A program made the position numbers and the translations under genes. From NCBI GenBank assembly GCA_023439305.1, contig JAEXOO010000012.1:1-64000 (forward strand): 64,000 nucleotides of DNA. The letters run 5' to 3'. Source of the stretch: Pseudomonadota bacterium (GTDB lineage: Bacteria; Pseudomonadota; Gammaproteobacteria; Burkholderiales; Burkholderiaceae_B). Shown here piece by piece: positions 1-7,536 of the stretch. A model generated the notes under the pieces. That model had not been told where the DNA came from, did no database searches, and worked only from the letters and a program-made list of their open reading frames with translations. Every line of letters starts with the position of its first letter. Positions within the stretch are counted from its first letter, which is position 1.

Positions 1-69
1 ATTCGTGTCCAGGAACACAGGCGCTGCCTGAACGGCGGCGGCCTTGAACTGACGCAATTCCAGCATCAT
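1..69 (-). CDS. Nitrilase-family carbon-nitrogen hydrolase, N-terminal fragment
   Basis: Only the first 23 codons lie in the window; the gene continues past the left edge. The translation starts MMLELRQFKAAAVQAAPVFL, which resembles the opening beta strand of nitrilases (a conserved A-A-V-Q-A-x-P-V-F-L-D pattern). The catalytic Glu, Lys and Cys lie outside the window, so activity cannot be judged. A clear ribosome site (AGGAG) lies just upstream of the two ATG codons at 69 and 66. The gene follows the fumarylpyruvate-hydrolase-like gene by 12 bases on the same strand and is probably the next cistron of the gentisate operon. An amidase of the same superfamily is possible. Confidence 0.7.
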   Translation of the reverse strand, partial: MMLELRQFKAAAVQAAPVFLDTN

Positions 70-81
70 GCTCTCCTTTAC

Positions 82-1005
82 TTAGTTTTGGGGGGTCACG
101 TCCACGATGGGGTGACGCAATTCGCCGATACCTTCAACCACAGCGTGCACCACGTCGCCAGGCCACATCCACTCTTGAGGAGTACGGCCGGCGCCCACGC
201 CTTCTGGAGTACCGGTAGCGATGATGTCACCGGGTTCCAGCGTGATGCCGGCGCTGATGTCGGCGATCAGATCGTTCACATTGAACAGCATGTGCTTGGT
301 GTTCGAGCTTTGCTTGGTCACGCCGTTCAGGGTCAGGCTCAGGTTCAGGTTGTGCGGATCGGTCAGCTCGTCGGCGGTCACGATGACGGGGCCGAAGGGA
401 GCGTAGGTGTCCTGGCCCTTGGAGTAGATCCACTGGCCGGCACGGCGGCAGTCACGGGCGCTGACGTCGATCATCACGGAATAGCCGAACACGTAGTTCA
501 GTGCATCTTCCTTGGCCACGCGCTGGGCGCGGGTGCCCATGATCACGGCCAGCTCGACTTCCCAGTCCATTTGCTGCGTGATGTTCTTGTTGTGCTCGAT
601 GGCATCGCCAGGGCCCACGACCGTGGTTGGCGGCTTGGAGAAAATCACAGGCTGCTTGGGCAGCTCTTTGGACGTATCCAGGGTGCGGCTGGATTCGGCA
701 ACGTGCTCGACGTAGTTCAGGCCGATACCGAAGATGTTCTTGCGCGGACGTGGAATAGGAGCCAGCAGCTTGACGTTGGCCAGAGGCAGGGCCACGCCGA
801 AAGGCATGTCGTCAGCGTAGGTTTCCAACAGACGGGCCGTGGACTTGACCGCGGCAGGACCCAGGTCGATGAAATCGAGCATGTTGTCGGGCAGCATGTG
901 GCCGGTGGCATCACCCAGGTAACCCAGGTCCACCACCAGATCGCCAACGATGGCACCCAGGCGGCCGGCAGCAGCAACTTCACTACGGTACGTTACAAGA
1001 CGCAT
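82..1005 (-). CDS. Fumarylacetoacetate hydrolase family protein, probable fumarylpyruvate hydrolase
   Basis: A 307-residue FAH-fold hydrolase. The core motifs are present: GIGLNYVEHVAES near residues 94-105, the metal-binding acidic pair E149 and E151 in DWEVELAVIMG, D180, and the C-terminal GDIIATGTPEGVG. I chose the ATG at 1005 because a GGAG site precedes it; an upstream extension has no family similarity. Directly after gentisate 1,2-dioxygenase the expected reaction is hydrolysis of fumarylpyruvate (or maleylpyruvate directly) to pyruvate and a C4 dicarboxylate. No maleylpyruvate isomerase is seen in the window, so the true ring-cleavage substrate is inferred. Other FAH activities (acylpyruvase, 2-keto-3-deoxy-acid dehydratase) cannot be excluded. 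Confidence 0.85.
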   Translation of the reverse strand: MRLVTYRSEVAAAGRLGAIVGDLVVDLGYLGDATGHMLPDNMLDFIDLGPAAVKSTARLLETYADDMPFGVALPLANVKLLAPIPRPRKNIFGIGLNYVEHVAESSRTLDTSKELPKQPVIFSKPPTTVVGPGDAIEHNKNITQQMDWEVELAVIMGTRAQRVAKEDALNYVFGYSVMIDVSARDCRRAGQWIYSKGQDTYAPFGPVIVTADELTDPHNLNLSLTLNGVTKQSSNTKHMLFNVNDLIADISAGITLEPGDIIATGTPEGVGAGRTPQEWMWPGDVVHAVVEGIGELRHPIVDVTPQN

Positions 1006-1096
1006 TTCTATCTCCAGATTGGGCCATCTATGCGGATGGCTTGAATAACAAGGTAGGGAGCCCGACACGGCGGGCCGTCCGATTAAGCGTAAAAGA

Positions 1097-2227
1097 TCAG
1101 TCTTCCAGGATGCGCTGGTAGCCGCCGTTTTCGGCCAAGGCCTCTTCGCGGTACAGATTCAGGGCGCGCATCACGGGCAGGTCATGGAAGGTGAACAGGC
1201 AGGCATCATCCGAGGACGAGGCGTTGACGTGCTCGTGGAACATCCAGGAGGGCACGCAGAAGATATCGCGCTCGCGCCAGTCAAAGCGCTTGCCGTTGAT
1301 GATGGAATAGCCTTCGCCCTTGGCGCATTGGTAAATGATGCTGCCAGTGTGACGGTGAGCCTTGGTGTGCTCGCCGGGACGCAGCATCTGCATGCTGGCG
1401 CCGATCGTGGACATCACCGGGCCGCCGGTCAGCGGGTTGATGTAGTCCATGATCACGCCGTCGAACGGGCTGCCGTCGGTCACTTTCGCGTAGGCCGACA
1501 AGGCTTCGTAGGTCGGCTCCCACTCATACTTGAGCAGGGGCGAGTACGGTTTTTGCCAGTCGTGCAGCGTGGGCTTCAAGCCGCGGCCGCCCCAGATCCC
1601 CACGGCGTCGTTGACCGGATGGGTCACCGCCTGGGACAGCTCGGGGTGGACCACATAGAAGCCGGCCTCCAGCGCGTTCACCAGCGGAATATCCAGGCCG
1701 TCCTGCCAGATGCAGGGCGTACCGTCGGCTTCGACGCCGTGCTCGTGCCAGCAGCCGTTGGGCGTCAGCACGAAGTCGTTCGCGCCCAGCGTCATCTTGT
1801 GGCCGTCCACGATGGTGTAGGCGCCGCGCCCTTCCATGATGAAGCGCAGGGCCGAGGACGAGTGGGCGTGAGCCGAGGCGGCTTCGCCCGGATTCATGAC
1901 CTGCAGTCCCGAGTAGAGCCAGCCCACGGCGGCCGATACGTCCTGGCGGCCGGGGTTGTTCAGGTAGATCACGCGGCGGCCCGCCTTTTCAGGCGTGACC
2001 AGATCCACCGAACGCAGCACGTAATCGCGCAGATCGCGGTAGCGCCAGACCACGGGCACGGAGTCGGACTTGGGCTCCCAAGGCTCGATCTTGTTGGCCA
2101 CGGTCCACAGGGCGCCGGCCTCGAACTGAGTCAGGTCCTGGTAGTACTTCACCAATTCGGGCGTGTCTTCAACATCCGCACGGCCCAGCACGCTTTCGCG
2201 GTAGGTGTCAAAACGTTCTTCCGACAT
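1097..2227 (-). CDS. Gentisate 1,2-dioxygenase
   Basis: A 376-residue bicupin. It should cleave gentisate between C1 and C2 to maleylpyruvate using Fe(II) and O2 in the cytoplasm. The N-terminal cupin carries His120 and His122 (AHAHSSSALRF) and H161/H163; the C-terminal cupin carries His291 and His293 (KAHRHTGSIIYQ) and H331/H333. Length and motif order fit the gentisate dioxygenase family (GtdA/NagI/SdgD) rather than 1-hydroxy-2-naphthoate dioxygenase, although that close relative remains possible. The start at 2227 has an AAGGAG site; the longer reading frame overlaps the upstream gene and looks non-coding. The gene lies 17 bases after the ring-hydroxylase gene, consistent with one transcript. 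Confidence 0.9.
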   Translation of the reverse strand: MSEERFDTYRESVLGRADVEDTPELVKYYQDLTQFEAGALWTVANKIEPWEPKSDSVPVVWRYRDLRDYVLRSVDLVTPEKAGRRVIYLNNPGRQDVSAAVGWLYSGLQVMNPGEAASAHAHSSSALRFIMEGRGAYTIVDGHKMTLGANDFVLTPNGCWHEHGVEADGTPCIWQDGLDIPLVNALEAGFYVVHPELSQAVTHPVNDAVGIWGGRGLKPTLHDWQKPYSPLLKYEWEPTYEALSAYAKVTDGSPFDGVIMDYINPLTGGPVMSTIGASMQMLRPGEHTKAHRHTGSIIYQCAKGEGYSIINGKRFDWRERDIFCVPSWMFHEHVNASSSDDACLFTFHDLPVMRALNLYREEALAENGGYQRILED

Positions 2228-2244
2228 GATGTCTCCTTCTGTTC

Positions 2245-4581
2245 TTAGTTGGTTGCAGGGCCTTCCTGGCCTGCCACCACGCGTTTGCTCTGACGCTGCA
2301 GCCAGTCCTTGCCCAGCTCGTACTGGACAGGCCATTGCACGCCGGTATAGCCCAGCTGGACCGCTTCGCGCTGCGGCCAGTTGGCGTCGGCCATGAAACC
2401 GCGCGACAGGGCGCACAGGTCCGCACGTCCGGCGGCGATGATGCTGTTGGCGTGGTCTGCTTCCATGATAGAGCCGACTGCCATGGTGGCGATACCCGCT
2501 TCGTTACGGATGCGGTCCGCAAACGGCGTCTGGTACATGCGGCCATACACCGGCTTCTGGTCGGGCACGACTTCACCCGAGGACACGTCGATCAGGTCGG
2601 CGCCGGCCTGCTTGAACAGACGGGCGATTTCCACGCCGTCGTCCGCCGTGATGCCGCCTTCGGCCCAGTCGGTGGCGGAAATGCGCACCAGCACGGGCTT
2701 GCCCTGCGGCCAAGCAGCGCGCACCGCCTTGAACACTTCCAGTGGGTAGGCCATGCGGTTTTCCAGGCTGCCGCCGAACTCATCGCTGCGTTGATTGGTC
2801 AGCGGCGAGATGAAGCTGGACAGCAGATAGCCGTGGCCGGCCTGCAGCTCGATGCAGTCAAAACCGGCCTGATCGGCCCGGCGCGCAGCAGCCACAAAGG
2901 CGTCGCGGATCTCGTCCATCTGGGCGCGGGTGATCTCGGCGGGCACGGCGGACACGCCGGGCTGGTAGGCCAGGGCGGAGGCCGACACCAGCGGCCAGTT
3001 GTCCTGGGCCAGCGGCTGGTTGGGTTTCTCCCAGCCCAATTGCGTAGAACCGCGGCGACCGGCATGGCCCAGCTGCACGCCTATCTTGGCGCCCTGTTCG
3101 TGGGCGAACTGCACCACGGGCGCCCAGGCGGCGGCCTGCTCGTCATTCCAGAGGCCCGTGCAGCCGGGGGTCACGCGGCCCTCAGGCGTTACAGCAGTCA
3201 TTTCGGCCATGATCAGGCCGGCGCCGCCCATGGCGCGGCTGCCATAGTGAACCTGATGCGTGGCGCCCGGCACGCCGTTCACGGCGCTGTACAGCAGCGT
3301 GGGCGACAACACAATGCGGTTCTTGAGCTGCATATCGCGCAGCGCGAAAGGAGTGAACATCGGCGGCGGGGCTTTTTCGCCCTCGGCCAGCGTCAGGCCC
3401 GACTCGGTCGCCAGCCAGCGCTCGTACTGGTCGATCCAGGCCGCATCGCGCAGGCGCAGGTTCTCGTGCGAGATGCGCTGCGAGCGGGTCAGCATGGAAT
3501 AGGTGAACTGCTCGGGCTTCATGTTGGCGTAGCGGGCCACGTTCTCGAACCATTCAGTCGAGTTGCGGGCGGCATTCTGGATGCGCAACACGTCCACGCT
3601 GCGGGCCGCTTCGTAATCTTTCAGCGCCTCTTCAAGCGACTCGTGGTCCATGTGCTGGGCCAGGGTGATCGCGTCTTCCAAGGCCAGCTTGGTGCCCGAG
3701 CCGATCGAGAAGTGGGCCGTGTGGGCGGCGTCGCCCATCAGCACCACGGGAATCTTCTTGCCGGTGCCGTAATCCTGCCAATGCACCCACTTGTTGCAGA
3801 TGACACGCGGGAAGCGAATCCAGATGGCCGAACCGCGCAAGTGCGTGGCGTTGCTGATCAGCTTGTTGCCGTCCAGGTGGTCGGCGAACAGATTTTCGCA
3901 GTAGGCAATGGCCTCTTCCTGCGACATTTCGCCGATGCCGGCCTTCTGCCAGGTTTCTTCGGGTGTTTCCACAATGAAAGTGGACAGGCCGTCCTGGAAA
4001 CGATAAGCGTGCGCCTGGAACCAGCCGTGCTCGGTTTCAACAAAGATGAAGTTGAAGGCGTCGAAGACTTTTTCCGTGCCCAGCCACACAAAGCGGCAGT
4101 TACGCGTATCGATGTCGGGCTGGTAGACGTCCTGATGGCGGGTACGAATGGCACTGTTGATGCCGTCCGAGGCGATCAGCAGGTCAGCGTTGTACTTGCG
4201 GGCAATCTCGGCCTCGTCGGTGACGACGGTCTCGAAAACCAGGTGTACGCCGACTTCTTCGCAGCGTGCCTGCAGGATGTTGAGCAGTTTCTTGCGGCCG
4301 ATGCCGATGAAGCCGTGGCCGCTGGAACGCACCGCGCTGCCCTTGAAATGGCACTCGATATCGTCCCAATGGTTGAACGCGTCACCAATGGTCTGCGCAG
4401 ACACGGGGTCGGCTTCGCGCAGATTCTCCATGGTGGCGTCCGAAAACACCACGCCCCATCCAAAGGTGTCGTACGGTCGGTTGCGCTCGACCACATAGAC
4501 CTCGTTCTGAGGGTTCTGCAGCTTCATCAGCAAACCAAAATACAACCCGGCTGGGCCTCCGCCAATACATACGATATTCAT
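2245..4581 (-). CDS. Bifunctional flavin monooxygenase / old-yellow-enzyme protein (salicylyl-CoA 5-hydroxylase or 2-aminobenzoyl-CoA monooxygenase type)
   Basis: A 778-residue fusion. Residues 1-400 are a class A flavoprotein monooxygenase with FAD motif GGGPAG (7-12), a DG motif at 139-140 and GDAAH at 283-287. From about residue 408 follows an NADH:flavin oxidoreductase (OYE) barrel (FTPFALRDMQLKNRIVLSP). This architecture is known for 2-aminobenzoyl-CoA monooxygenase/reductase and for salicylyl-CoA 5-hydroxylase (SdgC). Gentisate dioxygenase and a thioesterase next door favour 5-hydroxylation of salicylyl-CoA to gentisyl-CoA. In the OYE domain the usual H-x-A-H-G-Y-L reads Q580-A-G-H583-G-Y-L, so one of two expected substrate-binding His is Gln. 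No aryl-CoA ligase is visible in the window beside it. Confidence 0.85.
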   Translation of the reverse strand: MNIVCIGGGPAGLYFGLLMKLQNPQNEVYVVERNRPYDTFGWGVVFSDATMENLREADPVSAQTIGDAFNHWDDIECHFKGSAVRSSGHGFIGIGRKKLLNILQARCEEVGVHLVFETVVTDEAEIARKYNADLLIASDGINSAIRTRHQDVYQPDIDTRNCRFVWLGTEKVFDAFNFIFVETEHGWFQAHAYRFQDGLSTFIVETPEETWQKAGIGEMSQEEAIAYCENLFADHLDGNKLISNATHLRGSAIWIRFPRVICNKWVHWQDYGTGKKIPVVLMGDAAHTAHFSIGSGTKLALEDAITLAQHMDHESLEEALKDYEAARSVDVLRIQNAARNSTEWFENVARYANMKPEQFTYSMLTRSQRISHENLRLRDAAWIDQYERWLATESGLTLAEGEKAPPPMFTPFALRDMQLKNRIVLSPTLLYSAVNGVPGATHQVHYGSRAMGGAGLIMAEMTAVTPEGRVTPGCTGLWNDEQAAAWAPVVQFAHEQGAKIGVQLGHAGRRGSTQLGWEKPNQPLAQDNWPLVSASALAYQPGVSAVPAEITRAQMDEIRDAFVAAARRADQAGFDCIELQAGHGYLLSSFISPLTNQRSDEFGGSLENRMAYPLEVFKAVRAAWPQGKPVLVRISATDWAEGGITADDGVEIARLFKQAGADLIDVSSGEVVPDQKPVYGRMYQTPFADRIRNEAGIATMAVGSIMEADHANSIIAAGRADLCALSRGFMADANWPQREAVQLGYTGVQWPVQYELGKDWLQRQSKRVVAGQEGPATN

Positions 4582-4627
4582 AATATGTCCGTATGGTCTA
4601 AATACCGCTCATGTGCCTGAGCATAGT

Positions 4628-4645
4628 ATATTTATTAATAAATAT
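4628..4645. promoter_or_regulatory. Perfect 18-bp AT-only palindrome, candidate MarR operator
   Basis: ATATTTATTAATAAATAT reads the same on both strands. It sits in the 142-base gap between the thioesterase gene and the ring-hydroxylase gene, 47 bases upstream of the hydroxylase start. The length and symmetry fit a MarR-type dimer site, and a MarR gene lies two genes away (5265-5780). The binding protein is inferred. Confidence 0.5.
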
Positions 4646-4723
4646 TATACAAGTCAACTATTCAGGTCAAAAAAAACAGGATAGTTCAACCCGCACAATA
4701 CCTGCCGCTTCATCAAAAAATCT

Positions 4724-5167
4724 TCAGGCGCTGGCCTGTTCCTGCGCAGCGATCACGTAGTCCTGCATGGGGACACGCAGAAACTCTGGGACCGGAATGC
4801 CCAGGTGCGTTTCCAGCGAGGTCGTCACCACGGTCTGGCGCACCTGCATGCGCAGCACGCCATCCTTGCCGGTGCAACGCAACAGCAACTTGAGCGAGCT
4901 GTTACCGATGCGCTCGATGCCCAGGCTCATCACCACATCATCACCCATACGGCTGATGGCTTTGAAATCGGCCTCCAGATGCACCGAGGGCATGCCCACG
5001 CGCTGACTGGTGATCATGTTGTGAAAACCCTCGGGGACCATGGAATCGATCCATGCTTCCAGCAGGTCGTTGAACAGCACAAAATACTGCGGGTAGAAAA
5101 CGATGCCCGCCGGATCGCATTCCGAAAAACGGATGCGATGTTCTTGTTCGTACAGCTTGGAACCCAT
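4724..5167 (-). CDS. 4-hydroxybenzoyl-CoA-type hotdog thioesterase
   Basis: A 147-residue single-hotdog protein. Near the N-terminus it shows FSECDPAGIVFYPQYF, the 4HBT/YbgC signature with the catalytic Asp of the D-P-A-G-I-V-F/Y-Y motif. It most likely hydrolyses an aromatic acyl-CoA in the cytoplasm. In this operon the natural substrate would be gentisyl-CoA made by the downstream hydroxylase, releasing gentisate for ring cleavage. The gene lies 97 bases after the MarR gene and 142 bases before the hydroxylase gene, on the same strand. The ATG at 5167 is the first in-frame start after the MarR gene; the upstream sequence contains AGGTGT, a moderate ribosome site. Confidence 0.85.
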   Translation of the reverse strand: MGSKLYEQEHRIRFSECDPAGIVFYPQYFVLFNDLLEAWIDSMVPEGFHNMITSQRVGMPSVHLEADFKAISRMGDDVVMSLGIERIGNSSLKLLLRCTGKDGVLRMQVRQTVVTTSLETHLGIPVPEFLRVPMQDYVIAAQEQASA

Positions 5168-5264
5168 TTTGTAGACACCTTTTTAGCAAGTGTTTTATGT
5201 GCGCCTTGCGGGGCGCTCCCAATGCCCGGCCCGGCCTTGCGGCCCGGCGCAGACACATCCTGTT

Positions 5265-5780
5265 CTAACCGGCCGCACTTTGCAGATGAACACGCAGAAA
5301 ACCCAGATCCTGGTGGATCTGCACGACTTGGTCTGTCCCCAGTCCTTCGAACATTTCCGCGATCCAGTCGCTATGTGCTTTGGCCATGGCCTCGAAACTG
5401 CTTTTGCCCTTGGGCGTCAGGCGCAACACCCAGGCACGTCGATCGGTCGGACTGCTCTCGCGCGAGACCATGCCCTCGCGGGCCAGCTCGTCGGTCAATC
5501 CGGTGATATTGCCGCCGGTCACCATCAGGTAGCGGGACAGCTCGCCCATCTTCAGCCCTTGCGGGTAGCGGTAGAGCTGGGCCATATAGTCGAAACGGGC
5601 CAGCGAAATATCAAAATTCTGGCGCAGACGACGACGAATTTCGTCTTCGATCTGCTTGGTACACGTGAGCATGCGCAACCACAATTTCAGGCTGGCGGGG
5701 TCCTTGGGCCCCACCCGGCCTTCGTAGCCGGCTTCGGCCGGTTCTGGCATGAATTGGAGTGCTGCTTCGCTCTGGTTCAT
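5265..5780 (-). CDS. MarR-family transcriptional regulator
   Basis: A 171-residue winged-helix protein. The DNA-binding segment contains LMVTGGNITGLTDELAREG followed by the wing SPTDRRAWVLRLTPKG, the D-x-R-(S/A)-x-x-(V/L)-x-L-T-x-x-G pattern of MarR proteins. I start it at the ATG at 5780; a TTG five codons upstream could also serve. It is embedded among the aromatic catabolic genes, so it probably senses an aromatic acid or its CoA ester and controls the thioesterase-hydroxylase-dioxygenase genes. A palindrome at 4628 and an inverted repeat at 5913 are possible targets. Salicylate-type ligands are common for the family but the ligand here is unknown. Confidence 0.88.
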   Translation of the reverse strand: MNQSEAALQFMPEPAEAGYEGRVGPKDPASLKLWLRMLTCTKQIEDEIRRRLRQNFDISLARFDYMAQLYRYPQGLKMGELSRYLMVTGGNITGLTDELAREGMVSRESSPTDRRAWVLRLTPKGKSSFEAMAKAHSDWIAEMFEGLGTDQVVQIHQDLGFLRVHLQSAAG

Positions 5781-5912
5781 TTGTTTTTTTCCCAAACTTC
5801 GGCTATTTCAGGTTGGCCGGCAGGGTGCATTTTCTTGCTCGTATACCCGCCGCGTTAATCGGTCCGGCACGCCGCAAAGGCACGCCCGCCGCACTGTACA
5901 CCTTAATTTATA

Positions 5913-5934
5913 TTCTACTATAAATATTTTAGAA
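5913..5934. promoter_or_regulatory. AT-rich promoter region with inverted repeat upstream of marR
   Basis: The 229-base gap between iorB and the MarR gene is mostly AT-rich from 5900 to 5945. It contains the inverted repeat TTCTA (5913-5917) and TAGAA (5930-5934) separated by 12 bases, inside TATTCTACTATAAATATTTT. A promoter for the marR-thioesterase-hydroxylase transcript is likely here. The arms are short, so the operator role is only a suggestion. Confidence 0.35.
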
Positions 5935-6009
5935 ATAAAGTATTTGGGTAGGCTCCAGCCGTCACTCCAGGGTTTTCACTGAGGCCGCCAAAGGCGGCCC
6001 CGTTGCGGC

Positions 6010-7515
6010 TTACACCAGCGCGTGCTGGCGCAGCGCCGCCTCCAGCTTCTTGCCGTGCTCATCGGCCAGCGCCGCATCGCGCAGCGTGCCCAGCAAAGCA
6101 GGCGACATGGTGCTTTCGTTGCGCGCCAGGGCCTCCATCACGGTCTGATAGTTGCGCAGGCCGCGGGCATGCGTATCGCCGTAGCCCTTGACCAGACGCT
6201 GGCACTGCGCAATTTCCAGCGCCAAGGCCGGATGCGCGTCAGCCGAGTCCTGAATGTGCTTGAGCCAGGTTTCAATGCGCTGCTGTTCGGCCTGATAACG
6301 CAGCGTGCGACGACGCCAACGCTTGAAGCCCGACAGCAGGTACAGAGGAATGAAACCGCGCACCGAGCTGGTCTGGATGACACGTCCCGACTTGGTCTGC
6401 GACTTGACCAGCTTGTTGCCCCAGGTCGGGCGCATCAGCCAACGGCCTACGCCGGCGAACGGCAGGATTTCGCTGATTTCCTCGACACGCGGGTGCATGT
6501 ATTCGTTGATGGCCACGATCTGGCCGTCGGCAGCGCGCACTTCCTTGCGCACACGGTCGAAACGCGTGGCGCGGGTCTTGAGCTCGGCCACGCGAATGGC
6601 GTCCTCATAGGACATCCACAGCGCCAGGTAACGGCCGGTTTCGCGCATCAGCGCCACATCATCGGGGCGAGCGTACTGGCGGATCTGCTTCAGGCGATCC
6701 AGATACAGATTGGCGTAGGCCACGTCCTGGTAATCCAGCGTGCGACGCACGCCTTCCACCACGATCTGCTGGGCGCCTTCGGGGATCTCGGCACGCACGC
6801 GCTCGACCAACTTGGCCACGGCCGGATCGCGAGGCTTCAACTGGGCCACGGGCACGGCGGGTTCGGCTTGCTCATCCTTGCCGGCGTCGCCTTCGGCCAC
6901 ACGGGCATAGGCCGCCGAAAAGGCCTTCAGGCTGGGCTTGACGCCCACACCGCCGCGCTCGATGGTCTGCTCGAACTGCGAGCGGCTGAACGGCAGCACG
7001 CCGGTGGAGGCCAAGGCGCCGAACATGACGGCGCTGATCACGCTGCCCGAATCCTCGGCGGCCTTTTCCATATTGAAATGCACGAAGCGCTTGGAGGCCT
7101 GGGTGGCATGCGCGATCAGGGCGTCATTGTCCACACGGCCATCGCCCATGGCCGACTTCTCGGCAATGGAGTACACGCGGTGCGTGGAGGCGATCAGCGT
7201 GGTGCGCTCGTCGGTCACCAGGCCGCGCTGCACAGCGCGCCCGGCTTCCATCAGCTCGGAAGCCAGCACCACGTCCACGTCGCCGGGCATGGGCATCAGG
7301 GCCAGCACAGGCGCCTTGCCGGCCGGAGCGGATGCGTGCGGAAACAGCTCCACGTAATAAATCGTCGCACCGGTACGCTGGGCCACGCCAGGAACCGAGG
7401 TGGTCTGCGCGAAATAGCCGTTATGCTCGCCCAGGTTGACGATCCAGTCGGCCAGCACGCCGCCGCCTTCGCCACCCATGGCGAGAATTGCAATCTTGAT
7501 TGGTTTCATCTGCAT
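6010..7515 (-). CDS. iorB: Indolepyruvate oxidoreductase subunit beta-like protein (IorB type with long C-terminal domain)
   Basis: A protein of 501 residues. The first ~200 residues are a pyruvate-ferredoxin-oxidoreductase gamma-type domain (AILAMGGEGGGVLADWI, then SVPGVAQRTGATIYYVE). A long C-terminal extension contains LDYQDVAYANLYLDRLKQIR and matches what I know as the DUF6537 region of bacterial IorB proteins. It pairs with IorA to oxidise a 2-oxoacid to an acyl-CoA. The ATG at 7515 has GTGAG seven bases upstream; ATG at 7509 is the alternative. The gene follows iorA by 21 bases. Classical archaeal IorB is only about 200 residues, so the extension is characteristic of the aerobic bacterial branch. 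The substrate in this cluster is unknown. Confidence 0.85.
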   Translation of the reverse strand: MQMKPIKIAILAMGGEGGGVLADWIVNLGEHNGYFAQTTSVPGVAQRTGATIYYVELFPHASAPAGKAPVLALMPMPGDVDVVLASELMEAGRAVQRGLVTDERTTLIASTHRVYSIAEKSAMGDGRVDNDALIAHATQASKRFVHFNMEKAAEDSGSVISAVMFGALASTGVLPFSRSQFEQTIERGGVGVKPSLKAFSAAYARVAEGDAGKDEQAEPAVPVAQLKPRDPAVAKLVERVRAEIPEGAQQIVVEGVRRTLDYQDVAYANLYLDRLKQIRQYARPDDVALMRETGRYLALWMSYEDAIRVAELKTRATRFDRVRKEVRAADGQIVAINEYMHPRVEEISEILPFAGVGRWLMRPTWGNKLVKSQTKSGRVIQTSSVRGFIPLYLLSGFKRWRRRTLRYQAEQQRIETWLKHIQDSADAHPALALEIAQCQRLVKGYGDTHARGLRNYQTVMEALARNESTMSPALLGTLRDAALADEHGKKLEAALRQHALV

Positions 7516-7536
7516 GATAGAACTCACTTCGGGTGA

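Noticed and set aside
2335..4620. 761-codon open frame on the plus strand opposite the ring hydroxylase
   Set aside because: It is the complement of a clear flavoprotein gene and has a His/Gln/Arg-rich composition without any family motif. High GC content creates such antisense frames.
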